Assembly (NCBI GenBank): GCA_009809945.1
Contig: WTPW01001067.1
Coordinates: 32,238 to 96,237 of the forward strand
Source of the DNA: Gigaspora margarita
Lineage: Eukaryota > Glomeromycota > Glomeromycetes > Diversisporales > Gigasporaceae
Length of the DNA stretch: 64,000 nucleotides
Direction of reading: 5' to 3'
Below the pieces are notes generated by a model. That model was not told the origin of the DNA. It ran no database searches and saw only the letters and a program-made list of their open reading frames with translations. A program made the position numbers and the translations under genes. Below, piece after piece: positions 21,583 through 33,779 of the stretch; within the stretch, counting starts at the first letter, position 1; every line of letters starts with the position of its first letter.

Positions 21583-23567
21583 TTTATCAAGCACTTTGGT
21601 AGGAATAGGCTTTGAAAAGGTTGCTTTATGTGTGGCATCAATGTGGAATATTGTAGAGTCTATTTTAAGTTCTTCAAAATCTTTGTTTTCTTTTGAGTAA
21701 GTTTCAAATAACTTATCTAGCAAGTCTTTGAATAGTTTACTAGTAATATGTTTTTTGTCTATAGTATAAGAACAGTTTGTGTATTTATATGTAAGTAAGT
21801 AGAAGTTGACATAACAGTAATATTTGTTTTTTTGCTCGTGAAAATTATATGGATATTGTAGATTTAAAGAAGATGGTAAGAGTTTTTTAAGTTTTCTGAT
21901 GAAGTGGTGTCGTATTTGGTGCTTAAGAGAGTTTAGAGTTTGTTCTTTATCAAGTAATGTTGAGAATTGTTAGTTGTAAATTGGGAAAAATTCTTTAAAC
22001 CATTTATTAAAATGGTCTAGAGAGTTCTGAAGGGAGGGAATAGAGAATTTTTGAAGAAAAAGTATTTGTAGTATGTTGAATAATAGCTGGATATTGAATT
22101 TTTTGTCTGATTTAATTGTAAGATATCTTTCCTCTGTATCTGTTGTGACTATACTAGCAAAGAGTTTGAATACTGTAGAACAAAGATTAAAGTCTTCTGC
22201 AAATTTGTTATAGTTAATGGCCTGATAATTATCAAAAAGAAATAGGTGTAATCGAGCCAGATTTAAGCAAAATTGTAATCAGTTTGCAGGTTTGTAGGAA
22301 GGAATAGTAATAGAGGATGCAAAAATTTCTGCGTAATTGAATTGGGTAAAAAGAATAGTTGTAAATTTATAAAGAATCTTTTTAAAGATAGTTTCAAGGA
22401 TATTAAATGGAATAGTAGCTTCTTTATCGATATTAGAATTAGTTTGGTAGATATTGTCAGTTAGAAATGTAGGTTGGTCACTTGCTATTAGGCATATAAT
22501 ATAATGGAAACTTGCTTTAAGAGGTTTATTGTTTTTGGTTTCAGATTTGATTATACTTTCTGGATAGAAGTTGTAAAGATGGTGTTTTAAGTAGTCAAAT
22601 AATTGGAAGAAAAAAGATGTTTGTAGTCTGGTATTGGACTTCATTTTCTCAGTTACTAGAAAGTTATCAGTCCAGTCAAAGGTGAGTTAAGTTTGGAATA
22701 TACTTTAGCATGGTTGGAGCTAGAGTCATTGTTGTTAGATTGTAGAATGGATGCATAAGAGAATTGGGACTATTGATTTTAAGAAGGTTGGGTTAAGTTA
22801 ATAGCTTCTGAAGTGATAAAGTGTTGTTCTGAAGATTGAGTATTAGGTTTATTTGAAATATCTGTATCTATATCCATCATTGTTTGCTACTGGTATTTTT
22901 GTTATTGTATTTGATGTTGCTTTTGTTGTTGTTAAGTTTTTTGTTGTGTAGATTGTGATTGTTGTTGGTATTGTTCAGGAGAGATTGGAGATTTGTTATT
23001 GTTAGTTGAAGTGAATAGTTGAATAGTTTCTAAAAGGTTGTTTAAACATTTCTTGTGATAGATATTATTTGAGTAGAAGATTGTATCAGAGTGAAGATAG
23101 CAGCAGTTTTCTTGAATTAGTTTTGTGCATTGGATGGGTTCTTTGCATTTGTAATATTCATGTGTACAAGGAATACATTCTTGAGTTGGTGATTGGGGAA
23201 TAGTCTCAGTGGTTTTGGCAAGTCTAGTAATGAGTTTTTTGGTTTGTTTATTATTTGAGGTAGCAACAAAATGCTCATTGGTAGTATATTTATTGTCATT
23301 GTCATTGGAAATAAAATGTGTATAGTATTTGCCACAGAAGTATTTTTGGATGCTAGATATAGTAAGGCTTGAATAAAGTAGGTAGCTTTGTAATTAGGGT
23401 CTCATAAAATTGTTACAAGACAACGAACTGGTTTGGTATTAGGTAGTGTTGGTTTGGCTGTACCAAGGTTGTTTTCATAAAAGAAAATACCAAATCTATT
23501 AGGATATTGTGCATAAAATATGTCAAGATCTATTGTGTCAGAGCTATTGTTTGCTAGTGTAGGCATT
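21583..23567 (-). pseudogene. LINE 2 ORF1 relic with a Cys/His cluster
   Basis: Read on the minus strand from ATG at 23567-23565 (MPTLANNSSDTIDLDIFYAQ). A stop at about 23404 and a frameshift shortly after break the frame, but a long coding-like stretch follows. At about 23200-23050 a zinc-binding cluster is visible: CIPCTHEYYKCKEP, then CTKL, ENCCYLHS and HKKCL, giving a C-x2-C-x-H-x4-C-x5-C type spacing. A Gln-rich linker follows (23000-22890). The downstream open stretch at 22644-22279 has no motif I know. In LINEs the ORF1 product binds RNA, which fits this role by position only. Inactive. Confidence 0.6.
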
Positions 23568-24100
23568 TGGAAATTGTATATTTCGAAAAAGATTATTGAA
23601 AAAAAGTAATGAAATTAAAAAGAGCTTTTTGGATTAGTAACTTTTGGTTTGTATAATATTGCACAGTTGGTGTAACTATATTGTGGTTGTGGCTAGTATG
23701 GCTATAGCTAGTGTGGCTATAGCTAGTATGGCTTGTAGCTAGTGTGGCTTGTAGCTAGTATGGCTTGTAGCTAGTATGGCTTGTAACTCAAAGGTAGTAT
23801 GTGTAACTATGATATAAATAGTAGCAAAATTTACACAAGACTTGTGTAAATTAAAATAAATACATTGTTTGTTAGTTCAAATGAGAAAAATTGTGCAAAT
23901 TAAATAATTTGTAAGAAAACCACTAATATTAGGTAATTTAAAATGTGGTTAGAGCTTAGAATTTGTTGGAGTCAAAGCAAAAAGAACAAATTTTAAAAGT
24001 TTAAAAGTTAAAAAGATGTTTAGAATGTTTGATTGTAAAATCGTCAGTTTATATCTATTTTGGGTATATTATATATTGAAATAAAGCCAGAAAAGAGGTA
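23568..24100 (-). other. LINE 2 5' UTR with a 15-bp minisatellite
   Basis: Upstream of ORF1, seven or so units of GGCTATAGCTAGTRT or GGCTTGTAGCTAGTRT run from about 23690 to 23790. No ORF is seen. Tandem repeats in LINE 5' UTRs often carry promoter activity; whether that holds here is unknown. The true 5' end of the element is uncertain. Confidence 0.45.
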
Positions 24101-24359
24101 AACAACTTTGTCTTAAGAAGCAAAACAAGTTTCCTTGGCCCAAATCGCAATATTAAGCAAAATATTTATTTATTTAAAATTTAATATATTTTAACAAGAA
24201 AAGGTTAAAATAGTATAAAATTTGATAGCTATATATAACTTTGTGTTTAGAACAAGTTTATATAGTTATAAAGAGCCTATTTATTTAATAAATTTTTAAG
24301 TAAATTAATTTTTTGTTTAAGAAAATTTGGTACAAGTGATCGTTAGGACAAATTAATAT

Positions 24360-25240
24360 TTATAAATATTTATAAATATTATGAATATTCATAAATATTA
24401 TGAAAATTTATAAATATTTTAAATATTCATAAATATTATATATTTATAAATATTCAAAACCCACTCTTGGTTCAAAACCTATTTTTGGTTCAGTTACCAA
24501 AATATAGCTTGTGTAATATTACACAATATTAGTGGCATGTAACCTAAAATTATTTTTGTAAAAATAGTTCAATAAGCTTTGTATAACCAATATGCATATT
24601 TATATTACACAAATTATATAACTATATGATAGGCCTTTCAACACATATTCAAAATATTTTAAATATTTGAATATTATGAATATATTCAAATATATTCAAG
24701 AATATTATAAATATTCATAAACATTATGAATATTCAAAAATATTTATTAATATTCATAAATATTATGAATATTCAAAATATTTATGAATATTCATAAATA
24801 TTATGAATATTCATAAATATTATGAAAATTCATAAATATTTTAAATATTCATAAATATTATATATTTATAAATATTCAAAACCTACTCTTGGTTCAAAAC
24901 CTATACTTGGTTCAAAAAAATTAAATTACCAAAATAGGGCTAGTATAATGTTATACAACATTAGTGGCATATAACCTAAAATTATTTTTTGCAAAAATAG
25001 TTCATAAGCTTTTGAATAACCAATATACATATTTATGTTATACAAATTATATAACTATATGATGGCCTTTCAATACATATTTTAAATATTTGAATATTAT
25101 GAATATATTCAACTATATTCAAGAATATTATGAATATTCATAAACATTATGAATATTCAAAAATATTTATAAATATTCATAAATATTATAAATATTCAAA
25201 ATATTTATGAATATTCATAAATATTATGAATATTTATTTT
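24360..25240. repeat. Tandem pair of ~420-bp AATATT-rich units (copies 2 and 3)
   Basis: The landmark CAAAACC(C/T)ACTCTTGGTTC occurs at about 24455 and 24875, a 420-bp period. Between landmarks lie GTGGCATRTAACCTAAAATT, TATATAACTATATGAT and long arrays of ATTATGAATATTCATAAAT. The units are close to copy 1 at 12420-12830. Non-coding. Confidence 0.8.
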
Positions 25241-25259
25241 TATTTTTATTTTTTTTTTA

Positions 25260-25990
25260 AAGTGCCTGCTTGGGGCATAGGATTTATTTAGTTTACACAT
25301 CGGAAAGTTACACTTGGATGAGAGTACAACTAGCTATATGTACACTTTTGGTGTCTAATTTAAGTAGTTCGCCCGAAGGTTCCACACTAGATGCCATACC
25401 TGCAACCCAACTACGGGAATTGCCTATTTAAACCTTCTGATCTTCAGCTTCTTGACCAATCTCAACTATTTCACCGGTATCCGCATTATATAAGTCAGTC
25501 CGGACCCCGGATCATTTGCTGCCATAGCCCTTAGGACTAGTTTATCCTTGCAGGAAACTTGGTAGAGCAGGCCCTGTCCCACACAGGTAATACCTACACT
25601 TTGGTAACTTACGCTACAGCTTTACCTATATACTTGCAGTCAGGGCTAACCATTAAACCGCTACTGTTATCTACTTTATGCCCTTGTAAGGTTCACTCCA
25701 ACCGCAGCACCCACCTCTACCATCCTACCGGTCCTTACACCAGCTTCCCAAACTTCCAAACTAGTTAGCCTGGAAGGGTCGATTAACCCAGCATTAGGTG
25801 CCACTATGGTTCTTTCTTCCCTTGGTACCTACTTCTATAGCATAGGTCTTTTTCCTCCGGTACGACTCCGTCAGCCAGGTTGGTGAACCCCCATCCCTGA
25901 GGGTCTTTATTTGTCCAATATTCTGGCTCCAGTTTCCGATTCTCTGGTTTTGGTAGCACTGTCAAAGATCTTTGCTACCTCCTTACTCGG
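25260..25990. other. GC-richer block of unknown nature beside LINE 3
   Basis: This 700-bp block is clearly less AT-rich than its surroundings but has no supported ORF on either strand; the 69-codon open stretch at 25559-25768 has no recognisable motif. On the minus strand it ends GGCACTTT plus an A-rich tail next to the AATATT units, as the LINE 2 3' end does. It may therefore be the 3' UTR of a LINE or a SINE-like element read on the minus strand. No tRNA-type A and B boxes were found. Confidence 0.35.
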
Positions 25991-26099
25991 GACTATTATG
26001 AATATTTATGAATATTCGAATATCTATAATTTAATTCGAATATTCATAAATATTTATATATTCAAATATATTCATAAATATAGTATATTCGAATACAAG

Positions 26100-26945
26100 C
26101 ACTAAGGGGAAGTTGTACTAATGATAGTGCATTAGTTAAATATTTATTGATAGTTGGGAGAAAATGCAATGCATCAAGAGGGGGATGAGTTTAGCAGTAG
26201 AATAGAGGCATTTGTTTATATGTTTTAAAGTATTATGTAGCTTTTAGCTTTTAGGGAGAAGGAATGGAAGGTTTTTTGGATAGTAGTAGCTCTGGGGATG
26301 TGACGGTTTGCAGCTTATTGGATTGTGTTGGACCACAAATTCCAACTTTTATTTAATTGTTTAGGGTTGGTTATATTGAATAGAAAATTGGCATTTGTTA
26401 ATAGGGTAGAGGTCTTGTACAGAAGTTTTTCCAGTTTTTAGTCATTGCTTTTTTATAGAGAAAGATTTTTCATTTCTTTTTTTTGTTTTGAGGGGCTGCC
26501 AGAGCGAAGTCTATGTACCAAGTAGTGGTTAAGATTTTATAGTCACTATTAGAGATGCCTGTTGGGTTGATTAGTTGTGAAGAGTCAAGGTCCAAAAGAA
26601 TTTGAGATGAAATCCAAATGTCATTGATTGGGAACTAAGACCCCAGCTATGCCAGGTTGGTTCGAAGATTTTGTGAAAGTTTAGTAAGCTGGTAAAATTA
26701 TTTGAAAGTAGGTTAGAAAAGTTCAGTAGCCTGTATTTGTTATGAGAATCGGGGTTGGTATTGAAGTTTTCTAAAAAGAGAATATGCCAATTTATCCTTT
26801 TGGCTTTAGTAGTCCAGAGTGATATTTGTTTTTGCATATGAATAAATAACTCATTATTATTAAAGGGTAGGTATAGCAAGATAATTCGAGTTTTGTTGCC
26901 TGGAAAAAAGAAGTCAATATATATAGCGGTACCCAAGAAGGTGTT
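26100..26945 (-). pseudogene. LINE 3: endonuclease domain fragment
   Basis: On the minus strand from about 26936 the reading IILLYLPFNN (the usual INLYxPxN region), then HILFLENFNT (GDFN site, degraded), FEPTWHSWG (PTW site) and further down SDYKILTTTW (SDH site, His to Tyr) is the order of an apurinic-type LINE endonuclease. Stops separate the parts. No RT follows, so this is an internal fragment. Inactive. Confidence 0.7.
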
Positions 26946-26956
26946 AATATTGTATA

Positions 26957-27120
26957 TATAGGGTACAGGATGGGCCAGGTTGGATCAGGTTCATTTAAAC
27001 CTGACCCAGGCCCATTTAAAACCTGATCTGGACCCGACCTTTTAAAAAATTTTTATGATGGGTCAGGCCGGATCAGATTCAAACCCCGACCTAACCCAAC
27101 CCAACCTAATTATTTAATAA
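26957..27120. mobile_element. Left end of a GGGTCAGG-type hAT-like element
   Basis: TAGGGTACAGGATGGGCCAG is followed by clustered CAGGTT, CCTGACCC and GACCCGAC words in both orientations. An inverted relative, reading TAGGGTACGAGACGGGTCAG on the minus strand, ends at 35164. The two flanks do not share an 8-bp duplication, so they are probably ends of different copies. No coding sequence. Confidence 0.5.
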
Positions 27121-27373
27121 TTCACAACATTGCATTATATTAGAGTTGTATTACTTTAAGCTTTTATGCATTGCTTATTTCAAATGCATATTTATATTCA
27201 ATACAATTTAAAAACTGATCCACTTCATTATTCTTTAAATGTAAACCTGAATTCATTACTAAATTTATTCAGTCTTATATACTCAACTTGAGTTCTTAAT
27301 TCGATTATAATTTGATAGTATCTTATCCTCGAATTTTCTAAAATTTTCAAATGTAATATCTTAGTGCTTTAAT

Positions 27374-28603
27374 TAGTGCTCCGAACGGGTCAGGTCGGGT
27401 TATGAGCCAACCCGAACCCAACCTGAAATTTTGGGTAGGATCGGGTTGAAAATTTTTGGGTTAGAGCTTCAACCCGAACCGAACTCGACCTGACCCGACC
27501 CGACCCAAACCCGACCCAAAATTTTAGGACAAAAAATGAATTTATTCACCCTTTTTGTTCTTAAACGTTTAATAATTCATGTAATGATGGTCATCGAAGT
27601 TGGCTAATCAAATCTAAGTATGGTATGCTTATAAATTCAGCGGACTACTACACTAAGAATCGTGCATTGCATATTCAGAAGCAATGAAAGTTTTCTTTAT
27701 TTTTATACTATGGATTCATGGAATTAATATAAAAAAACTTTACTGATTTTGCCGTTGAGAAATTATTGTTCGAAGTTAAAAAGAATTTAGGCGATTGTTA
27801 AAAAAAAGTCAGCAGTTAAGTTTTTCAAAACTTTGATCGAATTAGGTAGGTGATTGCTGAGATATTTTCAGTCNAAAAAAGTATATAATATTATTACCAG
27901 GGATTTTTAATTTAATCAGCNCTCTTNAATGAATCAAACNAATTTCAATATGTGTAATATTTTAAANTAAAANATATAGTTGAAATTTCAAGTTACGTAT
28001 CGACAGTTTTTTTAAAAAATATGATTTTCATGTTATACCCTTCAGATTCTCGATTTTGATTGGCTAAGAAAAATTTAGCCTAATTACTCAAAATTCTACT
28101 AATGCCTATTAAGTGAAAATTGTTCCTGGTCAATTTTACAATAATGCGGGATTATTTTCCAAAAATTTTTATTTTTGTAATGAAAAAATCTATAGTTACT
28201 AACGGCTGGAAATTATAAACAATTATGTAATATGGGCCAAAACTTGAAGATCTGCGGCCGTTAACCAATCAAAATCGAGTAACAATTTTGTATCGATCAT
28301 TTGAAGAAATCTGATTGGTGCATACTTGACGGTCTTTTGAAGTTTTATTTAAAATATTATTTAAAAATACATATGAACTTGCTATTAGAACCAAAAAAAA
28401 ACATAAAATGCCAATTTTGCGCATCTATATATTGGATAATTTTTGGGTCAGATCGGGTCAGGTTCGGGTCAGATTGACGTTCAACCCGAACCCGGCCCAA
28501 ACCCAACCCAAAATTTTTGGGTCAGATATTTCTAACCCGAACCCGATCTGACCTGAAATTTTGGGTCGGGTTTCGGATTGACCTGACCCGATTCAGAGCA
28601 CTA
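27374..28603. mobile_element. Non-autonomous hAT-like element (1.23 kb), GGGTCAGG arrays, 8-bp TSD
   Basis: Termini are TAGTGCTCCGAACGGGTCAG and, reversed, TAGTGCTCTGAATCGGGTCA. GCTTTAAT is duplicated at 27366-27373 and 28604-28611. About 150 bp at each end are packed with CAGGTCGGG, CAACCCGAACC and GACCCGAC words in both orientations; the middle is AT-rich and contains several N. Clustered subterminal motifs are the expected transposase-binding sites of hAT elements. No ORF. Confidence 0.8.
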
Positions 28604-28619
28604 GCTTTAATAGTGCTTT

Positions 28620-29410
28620 TCTTTTTATCCAAGCTTATACCAGTAACATAGTCATGCTTGCATAACAGGGCATATGATTTACTGCTATATAGAATAGCAT
28701 GTTCACAAAATCTTGCATTGATTAGGCGTTAAACATCTATTATAGCATTTAAATGAAGGTTTATTGTGACTATTTTAGATATATGAATTCAATTTTTTGA
28801 ATTTTTATTTATTCGGTTTGCAAAGTTTTGAAATTTGCAGTTCAAAAAAAACAAAAAAAAAATCGATGATTTCTGATCTCTGGTTTCTACATTTCTTTAA
28901 ATATTTTTTTTTATAGGAATATAAATTGCATATTCGTCATGTTGTAAAAAATTTGATTGTGTCAAAGTTGATACCAAAACCCTTTTGTGCCAATCCGAAA
29001 GGTTCAGGTTTTAGATTATAGTTTCTGAATCCTTATACAAAACTCGAAACCTCACTCGGACCCTAAACCTCATTTGAAACCCGAAACCTCACCTGAATAC
29101 AAAAACTACCAAACTTCCATATACATTCTGTATATATATATATCTTTCAATAATATATCAAATGCATTGATATATACTATGTATCTCTTCAATATTCATC
29201 AATCGCACTGATGTATGTTATATATCTTCTTAAAGAATTCAATAAAATTAGAATATCTAGTATTTTTTGGGCTAGAATGCATCCAACAGTTTATTGCATG
29301 TATGCATTTCTTTTAATATGGAAAGCATAATTCAGAGTTTATATTCTGACTATCAAGGATTAGTTTTTTTTACTTACTACGTAAAAACTGGATACAATAT
29401 CAAGTAATAA
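28620..29410. other. No gene seen
   Basis: AT-rich sequence with short CCTCACYYGAAACC repeats at 29040-29095 (GAAACCTCACTCGGACC-type words) and TATATA tracts near 29130-29220. No ORF or conserved motif. Confidence 0.4.
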
Positions 29411-29417
29411 GTAATAT

Positions 29418-31512
29418 CTAGGGATTAGTAAAATTACGAGGGGGACAACTTATATAATATATATAGCTAATAAAATGTCTTGCATAATTTTGTGTAACAA
29501 TCAAATAGCTTTATAATAAACAATTCACGATACTATACTAACGAGTCTTTTAGCAATAATGACCAAATACTGATTCAATATATGTTATTGCTATACTCTA
29601 TTAATGCTAGTTGGTAGGTTTATATAGAGGTTGCATACATATTCGTATTCACAGAGACAAAATTTACTTCTTTAAAAATAATTGAAATTGTTAAATGCAA
29701 TCTTATTACTAACTCTATATATAAATTTACTTTCAGGATGACCCTGAATATTGTAGTGACTACCGTCGACCTCTCAACTGTGAGCAGCTTTAATCTGCAC
29801 CTCTTTACACTTTTAATACTTAACAAACTACAATATGTGCACAATATTAAAGGTAACATATATAATAATTAATTTGATATAAAAAAAAAATCAAAGTTTT
29901 AATATATCAGTTTTTTATATAAATATAGCAAGCAGAATTAATTGAGCATATACGTATACAAAATAATTCATAGTTTTATAAGTGGATCGATTGTATAGAC
30001 TATGAAACAAATTTTATTGTAATTTATATTATAAAAAAAATTTTTTAAAAAAGCTTTTATAATTTAAAATAAAAAAGCAAAATTAATGCGCACACTAAAA
30101 ATCTGTGACCATACTGATGTCCGTTAAAGAAATTTTTTTTTAATTTTTTGCGCAAATCTTCGAAAATTTAATAATCTGTACAAGATTGTAAAAAATAAAT
30201 TAAAAATGAATAAAAATGAATTATATATACTTGTCTAATTATTAAATACTAAAAGAAAATAAATTTATTTTATATTAGGTAATTTTTTCATATTTATTTA
30301 GATATATTATCTAATACTATAACCCGAACTAACACTTTTTCTAACATTACTATCAAACCATAATTTCACACTACCATTTAACCCTAACCTTGCACAACTA
30401 TCTAACCTGACCTTAAAATATTGCATTACTATCTAACCCTAACACTAATTTAACTTTGTCAATAAACACTCTTTATTCTCTAATTTTAATCCATTGACAA
30501 CACCAACGATAATACCAACATGACATCAACGATGAAACTGGGACAACACTATGAAAAAAAAGGCAAAATAAAAATTAAAAAATGCTAGTTAAATTTTTAT
30601 ATGTTTGAATATTCATATAAGGGGTGAAAAAAGCCATACAAGAACAAAATATAGGCCAGCAACAAGTAAATGTTTACACCTACTCTAACAGCAACACATG
30701 AATTCGGCAACTAACCCAAATCTAGCTATTACTTTTTTTTTTTAAAAAAAAAAAGAAATATACTTTTTTCAGATCTTTTCATTACTGTTATGCTTAGCCT
30801 GGCCATCGAATCACCATGTTAAAATGCCGCAAAGAATAGCGTCAATTGCCACAAGAACACCGTCAAAGCGCCACAAGAACGTTGTTGAAACATTGCAAAA
30901 GTTAACACAAGAGTGCTGACAAACTCCCACATTGAATCACTATCAAGTTACTACAAGAACCTGGGAACACTAGAGAAACTCTAGGACAACTACAAAGATT
31001 AGAAATGTTTTTATTCAAAATAAAAAAAGCAAAAAAGAGTAAAAAAAAAAATACTTATGATCATCAATCTTCTGTAGATTACCAGGAGTATGTAATGGAG
31101 CTGAGGAGTGGAGATCTAGATCTGGATGTATAAATAAAATAATATTATTAAAGAATATTATTAATAATGAAAAAAAAACTTATAAGCTTTGAGTCATGTA
31201 TATGATCTTTTACCTTCGTTTCTTTTATTTTACAATAATTGAGCATGAATATATGATTCAGTTTTTTAAAATAAAAGAACAGCTATAAAATTTCTTTATA
31301 ATTAATTACTTACCTTCATCTATTTCAAGTTTCAAAAACAAAAGAAATCCCAGTAGACAGGTTATTTTTAAAAAATTAATAATCAAGACTTTGACCGATC
31401 GAACACAATACATATGAATTTATATGATTTTCATATAAAGTAATAGTTTTTGCATTACTATTAAACTTGTGTAATATTGGAGTTGTCCCCCTATAATTTT
31501 ACTAACCCCTAG
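29418..31512. mobile_element. Non-autonomous DNA element (2.1 kb), 7-bp TSD
   Basis: CTAGGGATTAGTAAAATTAC at the left and its inverted form (CTAGGGGTTAGTAAAATTAT on the minus strand) at the right are the ends, followed on both sides by GGGGGACAACT. GTAATAT is repeated at 29411-29417 and 31513-31519. The interior has (CTAACCCT/A)-like degenerate words at 30330-30440 and a degenerate array of CCACAAGAAC(A/G)(C/T)CGTC at about 30790-30960. No ORF with a recognisable domain. hAT-like by terminal TAGGG, but a 7-bp duplication is unusual, so the class is open. Confidence 0.6.
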
Positions 31513-31566
31513 GTAATATATATTAAAAAGGCGTAAACTAATTAGAAATAAGCTAAACTATACATC

Positions 31567-31846
31567 CAGTATTGTACATTTTGGCTGTCTATAGCCTTTT
31601 TTGGCTTGTTCACGTCCAAAATTGTCCTAACGTCCAAGATTGTCCAAAGCTTGTCCAGGCTTTAATAATTAATAAATCTATCTAAAAAATATATAACTAT
31701 ATATTTTTTTAGGTGCTAAACACATTCCAGTTAAAATTAAAATAGGTTATCTTAATAAAATTTTAAGTAATTTTACTTTATTTAATTGTTCAAAATTGTC
31801 CAAAATTGTCCAAACATTGTTCGAAGCTATTCCGTGAACAATACTG
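31567..31846. mobile_element. CAGTATTG-type hAT MITE, copy 1 (280 bp)
   Basis: Ends are CAGTATTGTACATTTTGGC and, reversed, CAGTATTGTTCACGGAATAG. Flanks TATACATC (31559-31566) and TATATACC (31847-31854) match at six of eight positions, the two differences being transitions. GTCCAA(A/G)ATTGTCC words are repeated near both ends. A second copy lies at 58384-58661. Confidence 0.7.
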
Positions 31847-31859
31847 TATATACCTACCT

Positions 31860-32590
31860 AAGCTACTCTAACTTAAATACTATCTAATAAGCACTCAAGA
31901 CTTTAAATCTTGAACTGGCAGAAAGAAAGAGGTGTGAAAGATTTGGTCTGGGTCTCAAGGTTCTTGGGGTCTTGCGATAGTAACGTAAGTTAAGGAGCTA
32001 AGTATTTTCTTTTAGATTACCTTAGTATTGATGATTGTGTTTGAGCACTTCTCTAATTAAAATCTTGTTCTCTTTATTATAGTATATATAGTTTGGGTTC
32101 TTCAGGTTCAATCGTGAACTTCGTTTATAATATTACATAACTTGATGTCTTTGAGGTCATAAGTAATTCCATTTTTTCACTCTGATTAGGTCCAATTAAA
32201 TCCCAGTGATAGCTGGAGGCGGACAAAAATTGGAAAACTATTGACGGTAAGAATCACGGGGTTTGATTGTAGATCAATAATTGTAGAGTCACAGGATACA
32301 TAGAAAGAAGTTCATTTGATTGGTTAATTTTTATGGATCTGCCCGTGATCACTCGTGATAAACAACCAATCAAATTACATAATCTTTAATAAAAATTCAT
32401 CATTTTAATACTACTAGAAAATGAAAGAAACTTTTTTATAAAGAAATTTATAAATCAATATATATATAAAAAAAAATTAATTTGTCACAAATTACAGAAC
32501 ACAAATAGATGCATGTAAACATAAAGTGAGATAAAAGTAGTATTTATTATCATAATTAATCTCATTAATACCCAATCTACAATCTATATA
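31860..32590. other. No gene seen
   Basis: Moderately AT-rich, not obviously repetitive. An imperfect inverted pair GATTGGTTAATT near 32319 and ACCAATCAAATTAC near 32366 is present. No ORF or conserved domain could be supported on either strand. Confidence 0.4.
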
Positions 32591-32593
32591 AGC

Positions 32594-32913
32594 TACCGTA
32601 TATTCCCAAAAATAAGCAACCTTTTTTGGGCCAAAAATTACACAAAAAAAGCAGGGTTGCTTATTTTCAAATTGTTGAATTTTTTGAAAAATTAAAAAAC
32701 GTACTAATAAAAAGTTATCCAAATAACGTGAAATTTTTGTTGTAAGTGTATTTTTGTGTCCTGAACAAGTTTACTTAATGGCACCTTTGAGAGTTACTTA
32801 GTAAAATTTAGACTATTATTTGTGATAACTGCTAACGCGTTTTTTGAAAATTTTGAAAAAAATCAGGGGGGTTGCTTATTTTCGGAGTAGCTTATTTTTG
32901 GGAATATATGGTA
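32594..32913. mobile_element. TACC-type MITE (~320 bp), probable TA duplication
   Basis: The ends are TACCGTATATTCCCAAAAAT and, reversed, TACCATATATTCCCAAAAAT. The word AATAAGC(A/T)AC(C/T) recurs near both ends. If the first and last TA are the target duplication, the termini are CCGTAT and CCATAT. A related element sits at 51975-52530. The 76-codon minus-strand open frame inside shows no domain. Confidence 0.6.
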
Positions 32914-33434
32914 TCTATAAACCTAAACTATTACAGTTGATGCCAAACATTGAACACGTTCACGTATTTAATCTTATTAAACCCAGTTTTTCGTCTATAA
33001 TAAACTTATTCTAATACAAATTCAATATGAGTAACTAAAGTTTATTTAAATCCGAAGTAATAAAGCAATCTTGAGCAAAAACGTTCTCAGTTACCTTCAT
33101 TCTCGGTATAACTTGAAATGGATCAATAAAAGGTAGTATATTTTGTCTTCTAAGTAAAGTTTTTTAGTTTTAGGATGAATTTGGGATTATTTTGTATAGT
33201 AAACGAAAATGTTTTTTCAAAGCTATCAATGGTGTTTGCGATGAATTTTTATTAGTGAAAGTCACGTACTTAAAAGTACTTTAAAATATATAAATAAGTT
33301 ACTCAGGCAATTGATTTACATTAGCTAATCAGATGAATTTCTTCCTATGATCACGGGATAGTATTGTTTGATATAAAAGGTAATCAATGTGTAATTCCAA
33401 TAATGCTTTTATGATAAATATGATCGATCAACTA

Positions 33435-33776
33435 CAGTCAAATCTCCATAAATGCAATGTGTACAGACAAGCCTGCAACGTGTATTTAGGGAGGTATTGC
33501 ATTTAGGGAGAGCCAATTAAATTGCAGCTTTAAGAATTAGATTATCAAGTTTGTGTAACTTCTACTAAAAATTGTATAACCTATCTTAAATACTAAAACT
33601 TGATTGGCTACGTGCATTTAGAGAGTTAGTATGATATAGAAAATTATTTGAAAGAACGTGCATTTACAGAATATAGAACGTGCATTTAGCACTAATAATT
33701 TCTTATAGACAAGACAAAAATGTGCATTTAGGGAGGTATTGCATTTATAGAGATTGCATTTATGGAGGTCTAACTG
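33435..33776. mobile_element. Pogo/mariner-like MITE (342 bp), TA duplication
   Basis: The termini CAGTCAAATCTCCATAAATG and, reversed, CAGTTAGACCTCCATAAATG are flanked by TA at 33433-33434 and 33777-33778. CAGTNRAACCTC-type ends are characteristic of pogo/Tigger elements (general knowledge). The word GTGCATTTAGGGAGG recurs six or seven times in both orientations. No transposase. Confidence 0.75.
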
Positions 33777-33779
33777 TAA

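Noticed and set aside
12840..24100. LTR retrotransposon
   Set aside because: No direct terminal repeats, integrase or protease were seen; endonuclease plus RT with the YMDD-type site in this order is LINE architecture.
24360..25240. CRISPR-like array
   Set aside because: Repeats are AATATT-rich, of unequal spacing and diverged, without unique spacers; the sequence is eukaryotic.
30790..30960. Coding sequence with Pro/Gln/Glu repeats
   Set aside because: The words CCACAAGAAC recur with indels that shift frame; it behaves as a degenerate minisatellite inside the element 29418-31512.
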